Shown one piece after another: positions 24,051 to 31,827 of a stretch of DNA of 64,000 bases. How positions within the stretch are numbered: position 1 is the first letter of the stretch; the number at the start of each line of letters is the position of its first letter. Source of the DNA: Streptomyces sp. Z26 (GTDB lineage: Bacteria > Actinomycetota > Actinomycetes > Streptomycetales > Streptomycetaceae). The notes beneath the pieces were generated by a model. That model had not been told where the DNA came from, ran no database searches, and was given only the letters and a program-made list of their open reading frames with translations. The stretch lies in contig NZ_RCHV01000002.1 in the NCBI RefSeq assembly GCF_003665095.1, forward strand, positions 3,408,001-3,472,000. The letters are read 5' to 3'. The translations under genes and the position numbers were made by a program.

Positions 24051-25526
24051 TCAGAACGCCGGTTTCTGCTCGTGCAGAGGCGTGCTCGGCGGGCGGCTCA
24101 TTTCGAGGTAACGGCCCTCCCTGGTACGGCCGGAGTCGATGAGCAAGCCTCGTGCGGCGAGGGTGGGTTGGAGGCGCTTGAGGCGGTCGGAGAGGACCTT
24201 GCCCGTGGTCGGCCACCCCTTCGGCAGGGGACGCAGCTCGTCGCCGCTGTAGAGGCGGCTCAGGAGGTGCAGCCACTCCGTGGAGGTGAGCTGTTGTGCC
24301 GCGCCCGGCTCGATGCTCTCGGCGTGCCGGAGGACGGTCTGTGCCAACAGGTCGCCCTCGATGACGTCGTCGTTGAGGTCGTCCAGGCTCGCCCTGTAGG
24401 CGGCCAGCGCCCCCAGACCGGTCGCCGCGTCGAGCTGCGCGCACAGGTGCGCGAAGTCCGCCATCCGCAGATCGGTGGGAGTCTCCGCCTCGGCCGCGCG
24501 GACCTTCACCGCGAGGTCCAGAAGCGAGCCGAGCACGACCGGCAACACCTCCTCGTACTCCGCCCACAGCTCCGCCTCCGTACGCCGTATCCGGGGGCGT
24601 TCCAGCCGTAGCGGCAGGAGGCGTTCCGCGAGGTCGGGCCGGATCACGCCGACGTCGATACCGGTCAGCAGCAGCGGGCGGCGGTAGCGGGAACGGACCA
24701 CGTCGCCGTCGGTGAACAGGGCGCGCTTGACGTTCTCGGCTCCGGTGACGATGCAGCACATGGCGTCGGACAGGTCCGGCGTCATGTGCGAGAGGTTGTC
24801 CAGCGCGGTGACCCACCCGGCGGCCACGGCCGCGATCAGGTTCTCCTCGTCCTTCGGGGCACGGCGCAGGTCACCGGTCATGCCCTCGATGATCCGTACC
24901 AGCATCCGCCCGCCGGTCGACTTCCCCGCGCCTTGCGGGCCGGTGAGGAACGGCGCGGGGACGGGCACCGACGGGCCCAGGCAGCCGAGCAGCCACGCGA
25001 TGGCGAGGCATTCCGTCTCGGCGCCCGCGAAGTTGCACAACCTGAGCAGGGCGTCGATGCCCTTGCCGTCGGTGTCCTTGACCGGCAGGGGGAGTTCGCC
25101 GGTGAGTTGGGTGCGGCGCCAGCACACCTCGTGCGGGTCCGGGGTGGTGACGATCCAGCCGGTGGGGTGGATGCGTACGGACTGGCCGTCGGCGCGGCCG
25201 AGGTCCAGCCACGTCGCACCGTCGAGGCCGGGGGCGACGCGGATGTGCGTGGCCTGTACGTCCTCGTCCAGGGCGAGGGCCTCGATCAGGTCGAGGGCTT
25301 CCTTGAGCGCGGTGCCGTTGAACACGCCCCGGCCGTCCCGGAACATCCCCACCATGAGTTCCTGCCGGTGGCTGCCCGTCGTGCCCTGCGAGCGGATCGG
25401 ACGGGCGACGGGGTGGCCGTTGCGCTGCGCGTACACGGTGCCGTCGGCGGTGCGGAAGTACCGGAAGTTGGCTTGCGCGTAGTCGGTGATGACCTCGCGG
25501 GCCGGAGTCTTCTCGTCCTCGGACAT
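24051..25526 (-). CDS. Replication ATPase/helicase-like protein
   Basis: The 491-aa protein has a P-loop, P-Q-G-A-G-K-S-T-G (about residues 195-205), and a Walker B-like V-T-A-L-D-N-L. The T-G-I-D segment further on matches SF3/D5-like AAA+ replication helicases found next to prim-pol genes in AICEs. The first 190 residues form a separate domain with R-S-Q-G-T-T and W-R-R-T-Q-L. The start is 3 bp beyond the prim-pol stop, so translation is coupled. It probably unwinds element DNA during replication. The function is assigned from context and motifs, not from a close match. Confidence 0.75.
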   Translation of the reverse strand: MSEDEKTPAREVITDYAQANFRYFRTADGTVYAQRNGHPVARPIRSQGTTGSHRQELMVGMFRDGRGVFNGTALKEALDLIEALALDEDVQATHIRVAPGLDGATWLDLGRADGQSVRIHPTGWIVTTPDPHEVCWRRTQLTGELPLPVKDTDGKGIDALLRLCNFAGAETECLAIAWLLGCLGPSVPVPAPFLTGPQGAGKSTGGRMLVRIIEGMTGDLRRAPKDEENLIAAVAAGWVTALDNLSHMTPDLSDAMCCIVTGAENVKRALFTDGDVVRSRYRRPLLLTGIDVGVIRPDLAERLLPLRLERPRIRRTEAELWAEYEEVLPVVLGSLLDLAVKVRAAEAETPTDLRMADFAHLCAQLDAATGLGALAAYRASLDDLNDDVIEGDLLAQTVLRHAESIEPGAAQQLTSTEWLHLLSRLYSGDELRPLPKGWPTTGKVLSDRLKRLQPTLAARGLLIDSGRTREGRYLEMSRPPSTPLHEQKPAF

Positions 25527-25529
25527 CGC

Positions 25530-26417
25530 TCACACCCCCAGCGCGGTGCGGGCGTTGGTCCACGCCTCGGCGCAGTGCCGGGCGCTCTCGCCCTTGGCCT
25601 GCGCGGCGGCGAACAACCGCGACACGTGGGCGTCGGTCAGGCAACCGCACCGGCCGTGCGTCGACAGGACCGCGAGGAACGTCCCGTACACGGTGGCGTG
25701 CACCCCGGCCGTGGCCTGGGTGATGCGCTGCACGCCCATCGTGATGCCGCGTTCCAGGAAGACCGGCGTGCGATGACGGCACACCCCGCCCCCCACCGGC
25801 ACCGTCGCGGCCACGACACGGGCAGCGGGACGAACCGCGGTGCGCTCCTTCACCGCCAGAGCCCGTACGACGACGGGCAGGGCGGTCATGGTGCCGGTGC
25901 CGGGACCGAGCCAACGGGCGTAGGACATGGCCGACTTGATGTCGACGCCCGGCCGCACGTCGTTGCGCGAGGGCATCGCGCCCCGGTAGATCCAGTGCTC
26001 ACCGCGCGTCGTAGCCACCGTGCGGGTGGCGGGCAACGCGGTACGGGCCCACGCGACGGCCGCCGCGTCGTCCAGGTCGACCACGGTCAGCCCGGCCCCG
26101 CCGGGGTGGTACGCCACAGCGGCAGCCTCACGCCACGCGGACGCCCACGCGGCCGAGGTGAGCACGGTGTGGTCGGTGGTGGCGGCGGCCCACGCGTGGC
26201 ACGGCGCCGGACAGGCACAGGGGCCCGCGCGGAGCATGTGCGGGCGGTCACCACACGCCGACTTCGCGCAGGCGGGGCAGTTGCCGAACGGCAACTTCCC
26301 CGCTCGCAGAGGCAGTACCGGCACGTCATTCGCGGCGAGTTGGAGCGCGGTGCGCAGTCGGATTCCGTACGGGTGGTTGTCCGGGATGGAGCGGCGGACC
26401 TTGCTGTCAGCTGTCAT
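25530..26417 (-). CDS. Bifunctional primase/polymerase (Prim-Pol)
   Basis: The 295-aa protein has the archaeo-eukaryotic primase fold of mobile-element Prim-Pols. V-P-V-L-P-L-R-A-G-K lies near the N-terminus, then a CxxC...C zinc-type cluster (C-P-A-C-A-K-S-A-C), and the metal-binding G-L-T-V-V-D-L-D-D. G-E-H-W-I-Y-R-G and G-V-D-I-K-S complete the catalytic set. It would prime and start replication of the excised element. The ATG at 26417 has GGAGATCTCC just upstream; a longer frame would run through stem-loop copy 2. It is operonic with the ATPase. Confidence 0.85.
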   Translation of the reverse strand: MTADSKVRRSIPDNHPYGIRLRTALQLAANDVPVLPLRAGKLPFGNCPACAKSACGDRPHMLRAGPCACPAPCHAWAAATTDHTVLTSAAWASAWREAAAVAYHPGGAGLTVVDLDDAAAVAWARTALPATRTVATTRGEHWIYRGAMPSRNDVRPGVDIKSAMSYARWLGPGTGTMTALPVVVRALAVKERTAVRPAARVVAATVPVGGGVCRHRTPVFLERGITMGVQRITQATAGVHATVYGTFLAVLSTHGRCGCLTDAHVSRLFAAAQAKGESARHCAEAWTNARTALGV

Positions 26418-26441
26418 GCTGGAGATCTCCTGTTCTGCTAC

Positions 26442-26500
26442 GTCGGGATACGGAGACCGAGGGCGGCGGGCTGTCCTGTCCGGGAGTGCCGCCGTCCTCG
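26442..26500 (-). promoter_or_regulatory. Conserved stem-loop, copy 2 (before Prim-Pol)
   Basis: Arms 26458-26469 and 26489-26500 form a 12-bp stem with a single G-T wobble. The invariant 19-base loop is at 26470-26488 and the GTCGGGAT box at 26442-26449. The hairpin base is 41 nt from the Prim-Pol start. Confidence 0.75.
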
Positions 26501-26547
26501 GGTTACGCAAGGCGGTTCATTCGATGGGGCGTTGAGCCCCCCGTGGA

Positions 26548-26709
26548 TCAGTCGGTGCCGGTCTGGTGGGCGGGGTAGCCGGGGCACGGGGTGTTGGGGC
26601 AGTCGCAGCCGTCGCACTCGTTGCAGATCTCTCCGGCGCAGGTGTCGCACAGTTCGTGGCCGGGGCAGCCGAAGGTGGTGCACTCGTCGCAGTAGTCGTC
26701 CTCGGTCAA
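26548..26709 (-). CDS. Small Cys-rich zinc-ribbon-like protein
   Basis: This 53-aa gene starts at TTG with GGAG six bases upstream. It encodes ten cysteines, mostly in CxxC pairs: Y-C-D-E-C, L-C-D-T-C, I-C-N-E-C, G-C-D-C and P-C-P-G. The pattern suggests one or two zinc ribbons. It begins 16 bp after the downstream membrane-protein gene and ends before stem-loop 2, so it belongs to the transfer/replication gene string. Function is unknown, and it is easily missed because of its size and TTG start. Confidence 0.7.
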   Translation of the reverse strand: MTEDDYCDECTTFGCPGHELCDTCAGEICNECDGCDCPNTPCPGYPAHQTGTD

Positions 26710-26725
26710 GCGGTTCTCCTTGTGT

Positions 26726-27031
26726 TCAGCGGTGCTTGGGGCGGGCGAGTTTGAGGCCGATGCCGACTCCGATGGGACCGGTGGTGGCGGCGAGGGCGGC
26801 GGCGGTCTGCGCGGCGAACTGGAACAGCGCGAGGATCGCGGCGACGGTGCCGAGGAGGCCGATCGTGGCGGCGGTGCCGACCGCGAGCGGGACCAGGAAC
26901 CTGGCGGTGTCCGGGCGTTCGGGCGCCGTGGTGTGGACGATGACGAGGGGCTGCCCGGTGGTTTCGGCGCGGCGGTAGGCGTCGGCGGGGATGTGCGGGG
27001 CGAGGTGTCCGGGGGGTTCGCGCTGCGTCAT
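26726..27031 (-). CDS. Small membrane protein of AICE transfer region
   Basis: The 101-aa product has an N-terminal soluble part beginning M-T-Q-R-E-P-P-G-H-L-A-P and two membrane segments (about 45-65 and 70-95). It resembles DUF6251-type proteins carried by Streptomyces elements; this assignment is from memory. The ATG is preceded by AAAGGAG. Such small membrane proteins in the transfer region are thought to act like Spd proteins in spreading the element between hyphal compartments. Confidence 0.65.
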   Translation of the reverse strand: MTQREPPGHLAPHIPADAYRRAETTGQPLVIVHTTAPERPDTARFLVPLAVGTAATIGLLGTVAAILALFQFAAQTAAALAATTGPIGVGIGLKLARPKHR

Positions 27032-27050
27032 AGTGGTGCTCCTTTCTGGG

Positions 27051-27245
27051 TCAGCGGCCGATGTCTTCGACGGCGCTGGTGAGGTCGGTGACGAGGTCGT
27101 TGACGGCGGGGGCGCTGTCGGTGCTGGCGAGGTAGAAGCCGAACAGCACGGCAACGACGGTGGCCCCGGCGCGGAGGGAGCCGAACTTGATGAGCGTCAG
27201 CACGGTGACGCCGAGGACCAGGACGAGGGAGACGTTCACGGTCAC
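27051..27245 (-). CDS. Small membrane protein
   Basis: The 64-aa product has two hydrophobic segments (V-N-V-S-L-V-L-V-L-G-V-T-V-L-T and A-T-V-V-A-V-L-F-G-F-Y-L) and a C-terminal D-L-T-S-A-V-E-D-I-G-R. The GTG start overlaps the stop of the upstream gene (GTGA), with AAGGAA just before, so it is translationally coupled. It is probably a spread-type protein of the element. Confidence 0.65.
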   Translation of the reverse strand: MTVNVSLVLVLGVTVLTLIKFGSLRAGATVVAVLFGFYLASTDSAPAVNDLVTDLTSAVEDIGR

Positions 27246-27532
27246 GGCAGTTCCTTCCGTCCGGGCTGGCCGGTGGGCGGGGTGGCTTGTTCGCGGTAGG
27301 TGCGGGCGGCGTGGTTGAACAGCCACCGTCCGGCGCGCAGTCGGCGGCCGTGGCCCCGGCAGCGGCGGCAGTCCTTTCCGCGCTTGGGGCGTCCGGTGAC
27401 GCGGCCGTACTTGAGCTGGAAGCCGAGCCCGCCGCAGCGGCGGCAGGGGCCGAACGGCGCGGCGGCACACAACGCCGCGTAACACAGGGTGAGTAGGAGG
27501 AGGCCGGGTATAGCGGCCAGGACAGGGGTCAT
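27242..27532 (-). CDS. Membrane protein with zinc-ribbon motifs
   Basis: The 96-aa product has an N-terminal membrane helix (residues 4-26) followed by two CxxCxG-like motifs, C-R-R-C-G-G and C-R-R-C-R-G, separated by a basic stretch. This is a pattern seen in DnaJ-type zinc ribbons. GGGAGG lies seven bases before the chosen ATG. It is the first gene of a coupled string running left and follows the repeat cluster downstream of the translocase gene. Confidence 0.65.
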   Translation of the reverse strand: MTPVLAAIPGLLLLTLCYAALCAAAPFGPCRRCGGLGFQLKYGRVTGRPKRGKDCRRCRGHGRRLRAGRWLFNHAARTYREQATPPTGQPGRKELP

Positions 27533-27573
27533 CGGGGGCCCTCCCAGGCGGTTTCCGGGCATGACGAGGCCAG

Positions 27574-27662
27574 GCCGCTAGGAGCTAGCGGCCTGATCAG
27601 GGAGTGTTTCGGGTGCTAGCGGGCCCGCTAGACCTAGCGGGGGTTGCCGCTAGGTCTAGCGC
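27574..27662. repeat. CCGCTAG/CTAGCGG inverted-repeat cluster (possible transfer site)
   Basis: Six heptamer half sites form three inverted pairs within 90 bp. One pair is CCGCTAGGAGCTAGCGG. The second is a 16-bp palindrome CTAGCGGGCCCGCTAG. The third is a 14-bp hairpin with arm GCTAGACCTAGCGG. The cluster lies between the stop of the TraB-like gene and the next gene. In conjugative Streptomyces plasmids and AICEs the clt locus, bound by TraB, lies next to traB, so this is the best clt candidate; it could instead be an operator or terminator. Confidence 0.6.
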
Positions 27663-27672
27663 CGGTCAACGG

Positions 27673-29916
27673 TCAGGCCGCACCCTGGTTTCCGTCACGC
27701 TCCGCAACAGCGGTGAGGAGGTCGGCGCGTTTGATGCCGCGCCGGTTCGCGCCCTTCCCGCTGTCGGTGGTGCCCCATACCTGGCCCGTCTTGACCCCGT
27801 AGGGCTTCAGGGCGGCGGTCAGCTGCTCGCCGGTCCACTCGCCGTAGACCTCCGGCCGCAACTCCGCCAGCCGGGAGACGACGGTTTCGGACCACACCTT
27901 GGGCTCCTCCGCCGACGTGACCGCCAGCAGATCGGAGAGCAGGTCGTACGAGGCTGCCGCGTCGGTCTCGGGCTCCTGTCCGAGGGCGTATCCGGCCAGC
28001 GTCCCCGCCGCCTCGCGCAACGTCCGCGCGCGGGTGGCGATGGCGTCCGCTGCCACGGCGTCGGCGAAGACGGAACGGACGATACGGGCGTCGGCGCCTT
28101 CACCCACGAAGTAGTGGATGCCCTTGTCCGCCCAGGAGAACATCGTGGCCCGTACTCCGCGCTTGTAGGCGGAGGTGCCGAGCACCATGTCGTTCTCCAG
28201 CTGGCCCATGACCTTCAGGCAGAACCGCGCTGATGCGTTCGCGGAGATGCCGGTGGGCAGGGCCTTCGCGTCGGGCCGCTGCGTGGCCAACAGCAACACG
28301 ATCCCCGTCGCGGGGCCGCGTTTGACGAGGTCGGTGCAGATTTCCTCGAACTCGGCGCCGTGCTTGTCGTGCTCGAACCACACCTGGCACTCGTCCACCC
28401 CGACCACGATCGGGTGCAGCCCCAACGACGGCTTCGAGGCGAGTTCGCTGGTCACCTTCGACTCCGGGCAGATGTCACGCGGCAGGGACCGGATGACCTT
28501 GGTGCGGCGCCGTAGCTCCGCACGCAGTTCGCGGAGGTCGGTGAGGGCGTATTCGATGTCCTCGTCGTCGTCCCCGGCGCGGTGCCGGTAGCCGACGGCG
28601 TTGCCGACCGGGTCGAGGTCGCCGGTGCCCTTGAGGTCGTAGGTGTGCAGCTCCGCCCGCGCGTCCAACGCCGCGATCAGCAGCAGGAGGCGTAGGAGGA
28701 AGGTCTTGCCCATGCGGGGGATCGCGCCGATGACGGCCGCGATGTACATGAGCGTGATCTCGACCCATCGGCCGCGCGGGTCGGTCCCGAACGCGACCGG
28801 CTTGAACAGGTCCACGCTCCCGGTCTTGGCCAGCGGCCAGGCGGGTTGCTTGGCTTTGGACATGTCCCGGTCCCCGACCCACATCACCAGGTGACCCGTG
28901 TGCTCCTCCGGCACCCCTTCCGGCCATACACACCCCAGTGGGCGGCGCAGACCGGACGCGAGCTTGTCCCGACGGTCGATCACGTCGGTGACGGTCACGC
29001 CGTAGGGGAGGTCGCCCTCCGCACGCCAGCCCGGCCCGTCCCGGGTGATCGGCGCGGTGAACGCGAACCCGTCTCGACCCCGGCTCTGCGCCTGGTTGAT
29101 CGCCGGGATACCCAGCGCCCCCAACGCGCGCAGCACGATGTCGGAGGTGAGTTTCTGCGCCTTGGGGATCTCCACCGCACGGTGGACGACGGGGGCGTCG
29201 GCCGGGGCGCCCAGCCACCCCATCGCGAGGGTGACCACCGCACCCGACAAGGCGAGCAGCCACGTCGGGGCGAGCACGTACAGGGCCAGCGCCGACCCCA
29301 ACCCGACGACGCCGGAGACGACGGCGACCAGGGTCCGCCAGCGCACCCGACGGTCCCGCTGGCGGCACAGCTTCAGGTACTCGCCCACCGCCGCGTTCCC
29401 CGCGTTCGCGGTCGCCTGCCGCAAAGGCTCCCCCTCCGCATCGACCAGCCACCGCAGCGTGCCGCCGACGAACTTCGCCCCGCCCATCGGCGCGCGCAGC
29501 GCCAACCGCACCCCGTACCAGGGTGCGCGGACCGCGTGATACGCCGCCACATGCCCCGCGTACCCGGCAACCCACCGCGCGCCGGTCACGAACTCCGGGC
29601 GCGAGCGGGCCCACGCCGGAAGCACATCCCGTCGGGCAGCGCCCTGAATCCGGTCGGCCAGACCCGGCCCCGACGCACCACCCGACCCGTCGACCGACAT
29701 CCGCCCCGACGGAACGGGTACGGCGTCGGCCGACTCGACACCCACGCCGTCACCCGACATGTCGGGGGCGTCGGTCGGGCGGGCGCGGGCCGACCGTTCC
29801 TTGTCCAAGTCGACCACCGGGCCACCCGACCCCTCGGGCGGGGTGTCGGCGTTCATCTCCGCTTCCAGCCGGGCGAACAGCTCGCCTTCCCGGCCCTCGT
29901 CGTCTGCGTGATTCAC
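27673..29916 (-). CDS. TraB/FtsK-SpoIIIE-type DNA translocase
   Basis: The 747-aa protein is the conjugation motor of the element. Residues 1-100 are acidic and variable, and two membrane segments occupy about 194-236. The FtsK-like ATPase follows, with Walker A G-A-I-P-R-M-G-K-T (397-405), Walker B P-I-V-V-G-V-D-E (502-509) and A-T-Q-R-P-D (544-549). A C-terminal region (about 680-735) probably forms the winged helix that reads the transfer sequence. TraB hexamers move double-stranded DNA between mycelia in Streptomyces. The GTG start follows GGAAGGA. Confidence 0.92.
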   Translation of the reverse strand: MNHADDEGREGELFARLEAEMNADTPPEGSGGPVVDLDKERSARARPTDAPDMSGDGVGVESADAVPVPSGRMSVDGSGGASGPGLADRIQGAARRDVLPAWARSRPEFVTGARWVAGYAGHVAAYHAVRAPWYGVRLALRAPMGGAKFVGGTLRWLVDAEGEPLRQATANAGNAAVGEYLKLCRQRDRRVRWRTLVAVVSGVVGLGSALALYVLAPTWLLALSGAVVTLAMGWLGAPADAPVVHRAVEIPKAQKLTSDIVLRALGALGIPAINQAQSRGRDGFAFTAPITRDGPGWRAEGDLPYGVTVTDVIDRRDKLASGLRRPLGCVWPEGVPEEHTGHLVMWVGDRDMSKAKQPAWPLAKTGSVDLFKPVAFGTDPRGRWVEITLMYIAAVIGAIPRMGKTFLLRLLLLIAALDARAELHTYDLKGTGDLDPVGNAVGYRHRAGDDDEDIEYALTDLRELRAELRRRTKVIRSLPRDICPESKVTSELASKPSLGLHPIVVGVDECQVWFEHDKHGAEFEEICTDLVKRGPATGIVLLLATQRPDAKALPTGISANASARFCLKVMGQLENDMVLGTSAYKRGVRATMFSWADKGIHYFVGEGADARIVRSVFADAVAADAIATRARTLREAAGTLAGYALGQEPETDAAASYDLLSDLLAVTSAEEPKVWSETVVSRLAELRPEVYGEWTGEQLTAALKPYGVKTGQVWGTTDSGKGANRRGIKRADLLTAVAERDGNQGAA

Positions 29917-29944
29917 TGAAAGTCCTTCCGTGATTGGGGAGGTG

Positions 29945-29986
29945 CGGGGCCCGGCCCACAGCCGCCAAGCAAGCGGCCGGGCCCCG
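29945..29986 (-). terminator. Perfect hairpin between DUF2637 gene and translocase
   Basis: Twelve perfect base pairs (CGGGGCCCGGCC / GGCCGGGCCCCG) enclose an 18-base loop. It lies 24-65 bp after the DUF2637 stop and 29 bp before the translocase start. It may end the upstream transcript or act as a leader; no T-run follows. The loop sequence differs from the four conserved stem-loops. Confidence 0.5.
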
Positions 29987-30009
29987 TGATGTGCTGTTCG
30001 CGCCGGATA

Positions 30010-30870
30010 TCAGGCGCCGCCCCCGGCGACCGCCGCGAGTTGCGGACGGTCCGGTCGGGTGGTCGTGGCGCGCTCGTTCTTCAGGGCGTCCCGCAGCTGC
30101 CGGGAGCGGTCCTGTCCGCAGCCGAGTGCCTGCCGGATCGGTTCCGCCTTCAACTCGCCGTCCGCCCAACCGGCCGTTGTCTCGCGGGCCTTGACCAGCT
30201 GCTGCTCGAACGACAACCGCGGTGCCTTGGCTGCTGTCTTGCGCGGGGCTTTGGGCTTCGCGGGACGGGCCGGACGCGGTGCCGGCCTCGTGCCCTCCGG
30301 CCCCTGCTCCGGCTTCTCCAGCTCAGGTGTCGCGGGCGGAACCGGCGGGACATCCGGTGCGGCCGGGGCGGGTCGGGTGTCCTGCGGGGCGAGTTCGCCC
30401 AGCTTCAGCAGCACCCGTTCCCGGCGCGGCGTACGGGTGCGCCAGCGCCAGCCGTGCCGCTCCCGCAACTCCGCACGCGCCAACTGGCGACCCCGTTCGA
30501 GTTCGAGGGCGTCCCGGTAGCTGGTGGTCTCCCACAAAACCATCCGCCGCCACAACGCGAACGTGGAAGGGAACGCCAGCAGCCACCGCGAACGCCGGAT
30601 GCGCTCCATGCGCTGACCGGTCGCGGCACCGATCCGGACCGCGTAGACGTGCGCGGCGATCTCGGACAGCACCACCCACAACAACGGCATCGTGCCGTGC
30701 GCCACCCGCGCCGACAGGCTGTGCCCGGCCGCGACGTTCAACCAGCACGTGACGCCGGTGAGCACCCACGGAACCCACCGCACCCAGCCCAACGGCATGC
30801 CCATGCGGATCAGCAGCAGGTTGGCGGCGTCGCGGGCCTCTTGACCGGCGACGTAGGTGCGCATGCGCAT
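30010..30870 (-). CDS. DUF2637 membrane protein
   Basis: The 286-aa protein has an N-terminal DUF2637 region with about three to four hydrophobic segments (residues 20-75), including W-V-P-W-V-L-T-G-V-T-C-W-L-N and M-P-L-L-W-V-V-L-S-E-I-A-A-H. It is followed by a basic helical region, a long Pro/Ala/Lys linker (160-220) and a small C-terminal helical domain with a helix-turn-helix-like R-Q-A-L-G-C-G-Q-D-R-S-R-Q-L-R. DUF2637 proteins are frequent in AICEs beside traB and may couple membrane and DNA. Stem-loop copy 3 precedes it. Confidence 0.8.
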   Translation of the reverse strand: MRMRTYVAGQEARDAANLLLIRMGMPLGWVRWVPWVLTGVTCWLNVAAGHSLSARVAHGTMPLLWVVLSEIAAHVYAVRIGAATGQRMERIRRSRWLLAFPSTFALWRRMVLWETTSYRDALELERGRQLARAELRERHGWRWRTRTPRRERVLLKLGELAPQDTRPAPAAPDVPPVPPATPELEKPEQGPEGTRPAPRPARPAKPKAPRKTAAKAPRLSFEQQLVKARETTAGWADGELKAEPIRQALGCGQDRSRQLRDALKNERATTTRPDRPQLAAVAGGGA

Positions 30871-30894
30871 GGGTGGTGCTCCTCTTCAGGCTGC

Positions 30895-30948
30895 GTCGGG
30901 ATGCGCGGGGCGGTCGGCTGTCCTGTCCGGGAGTGCGACCGCCCCGCG
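30895..30948 (-). promoter_or_regulatory. Conserved stem-loop, copy 3 (before DUF2637 gene)
   Basis: Arms 30904-30916 and 30936-30948 form a perfect 13-bp stem around the invariant 19-base loop (30917-30935), with GTCGGGAT at 30895-30902. Relative to copy 1, two adjacent stem pairs near the loop are changed on both sides (G-C to C-G and C-G to T-A). These are compensatory changes that point to selection on pairing. Distance to the start codon is 34 nt. Confidence 0.78.
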
Positions 30949-30977
30949 AATGTGCGGAGGTTCAGACGTGGCGCTGG

Positions 30978-31751
30978 TCAGTGGTTGCGGACACGGCCCG
31001 AGACCGTGTGGGCGTTCACGTTCAGGTGGCGGGCACCGAAGACGCGTACGTCGCCGGAGACGCTGCGGGCGCTGACGTGCCCGTCGGCCCCGCTGGTCGC
31101 CTGCACCGTGATGTCGCCGGAGGTGGTGCCGAGAGCGGCGCGGCGGCCGTCGTACAGGCTCACCGTGATGTCACCGGAGACCGACTGCGCGTCGATCTCC
31201 TCGGTGACGCGACCGGCGCGGATGTCGCCGGAGGTGGTGTTGGCCCGCAGCTCCCTCACGCCGTCGGCGTCCAGGTCGCCGGAGACGGAGCGGAACTCCA
31301 TCCGGTCCAGTCCGCCGTAGACCGCCGCGTCGGTGGACTGCGAGACGACCGCGAGGGAGGAGTGCGGGGGCAGGAACACGGTCGCCTTGATCATGCTCAC
31401 GGTGGGCATGGCGTGCATGCCGCCGGAGACGACGCGGCCGTTGATGACGTTCACGCTGGAGACCGATCCGTGGAACGAGCCGAAGTTCCGCACGATGCGG
31501 TTCCCCTGGCTTTCCAGCACCGTGACGTTGTCCAGCATCTCGGGAACCTCGATGGCGAACGCCTGCCCGTTCTGCGTGCTGCGGGCGCGGTCGATGGCGT
31601 CGGCGGCCGGGCCCGTGGTGTCGTCCGTACGCAGCACGACCCGGGCGGCGGTCACGTTGTCGAGCACCTGAACGCGGACGCTGCCGACCGGCAGCGAGAG
31701 GCCCAGCACGATAGGGCCGGAGGTCGCGGAGACGAATGCGCGCTCGGTCAT
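30978..31751 (-). CDS. DUF4097-family beta-repeat protein
   Basis: The 257-aa protein has the repeated short strands of DUF4097 proteins, with a recurring V-S-G-D-(I/L/V) motif (F-R-S-V-S-G-D-L, T-T-S-G-D-I, S-V-S-G-D-I, T-T-S-G-D-I, S-V-S-G-D-V, T-V-S-G-R-V) that should build a right-handed beta-helix or stacked fold. No signal peptide is seen. It lies between DUF2637 and the regulatory block, with stem-loop copy 4 ahead of it. The function in the element is unknown. Confidence 0.82.
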   Translation of the reverse strand: MTERAFVSATSGPIVLGLSLPVGSVRVQVLDNVTAARVVLRTDDTTGPAADAIDRARSTQNGQAFAIEVPEMLDNVTVLESQGNRIVRNFGSFHGSVSSVNVINGRVVSGGMHAMPTVSMIKATVFLPPHSSLAVVSQSTDAAVYGGLDRMEFRSVSGDLDADGVRELRANTTSGDIRAGRVTEEIDAQSVSGDITVSLYDGRRAALGTTSGDITVQATSGADGHVSARSVSGDVRVFGARHLNVNAHTVSGRVRNH

Positions 31752-31770
31752 GGGAGAACTCCTTGGCTGT

Positions 31771-31827
31771 GTCGGGATGGAAGCCGGATGCGGCGAGCTG
31801 TCCTGTCCGGGAGTGCCGCCGCGCCGG
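31771..31827 (-). promoter_or_regulatory. Conserved stem-loop, copy 4 (before DUF4097 gene)
   Basis: The invariant loop lies at 31797-31815 with GTCGGGAT at 31771-31778. The stem (31784-31796 with 31816-31827) is the least perfect of the four, with one mismatch next to the loop, one G-T pair and one bulge. The hairpin base is 33 nt from the start codon of the DUF4097 gene. Confidence 0.7.
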
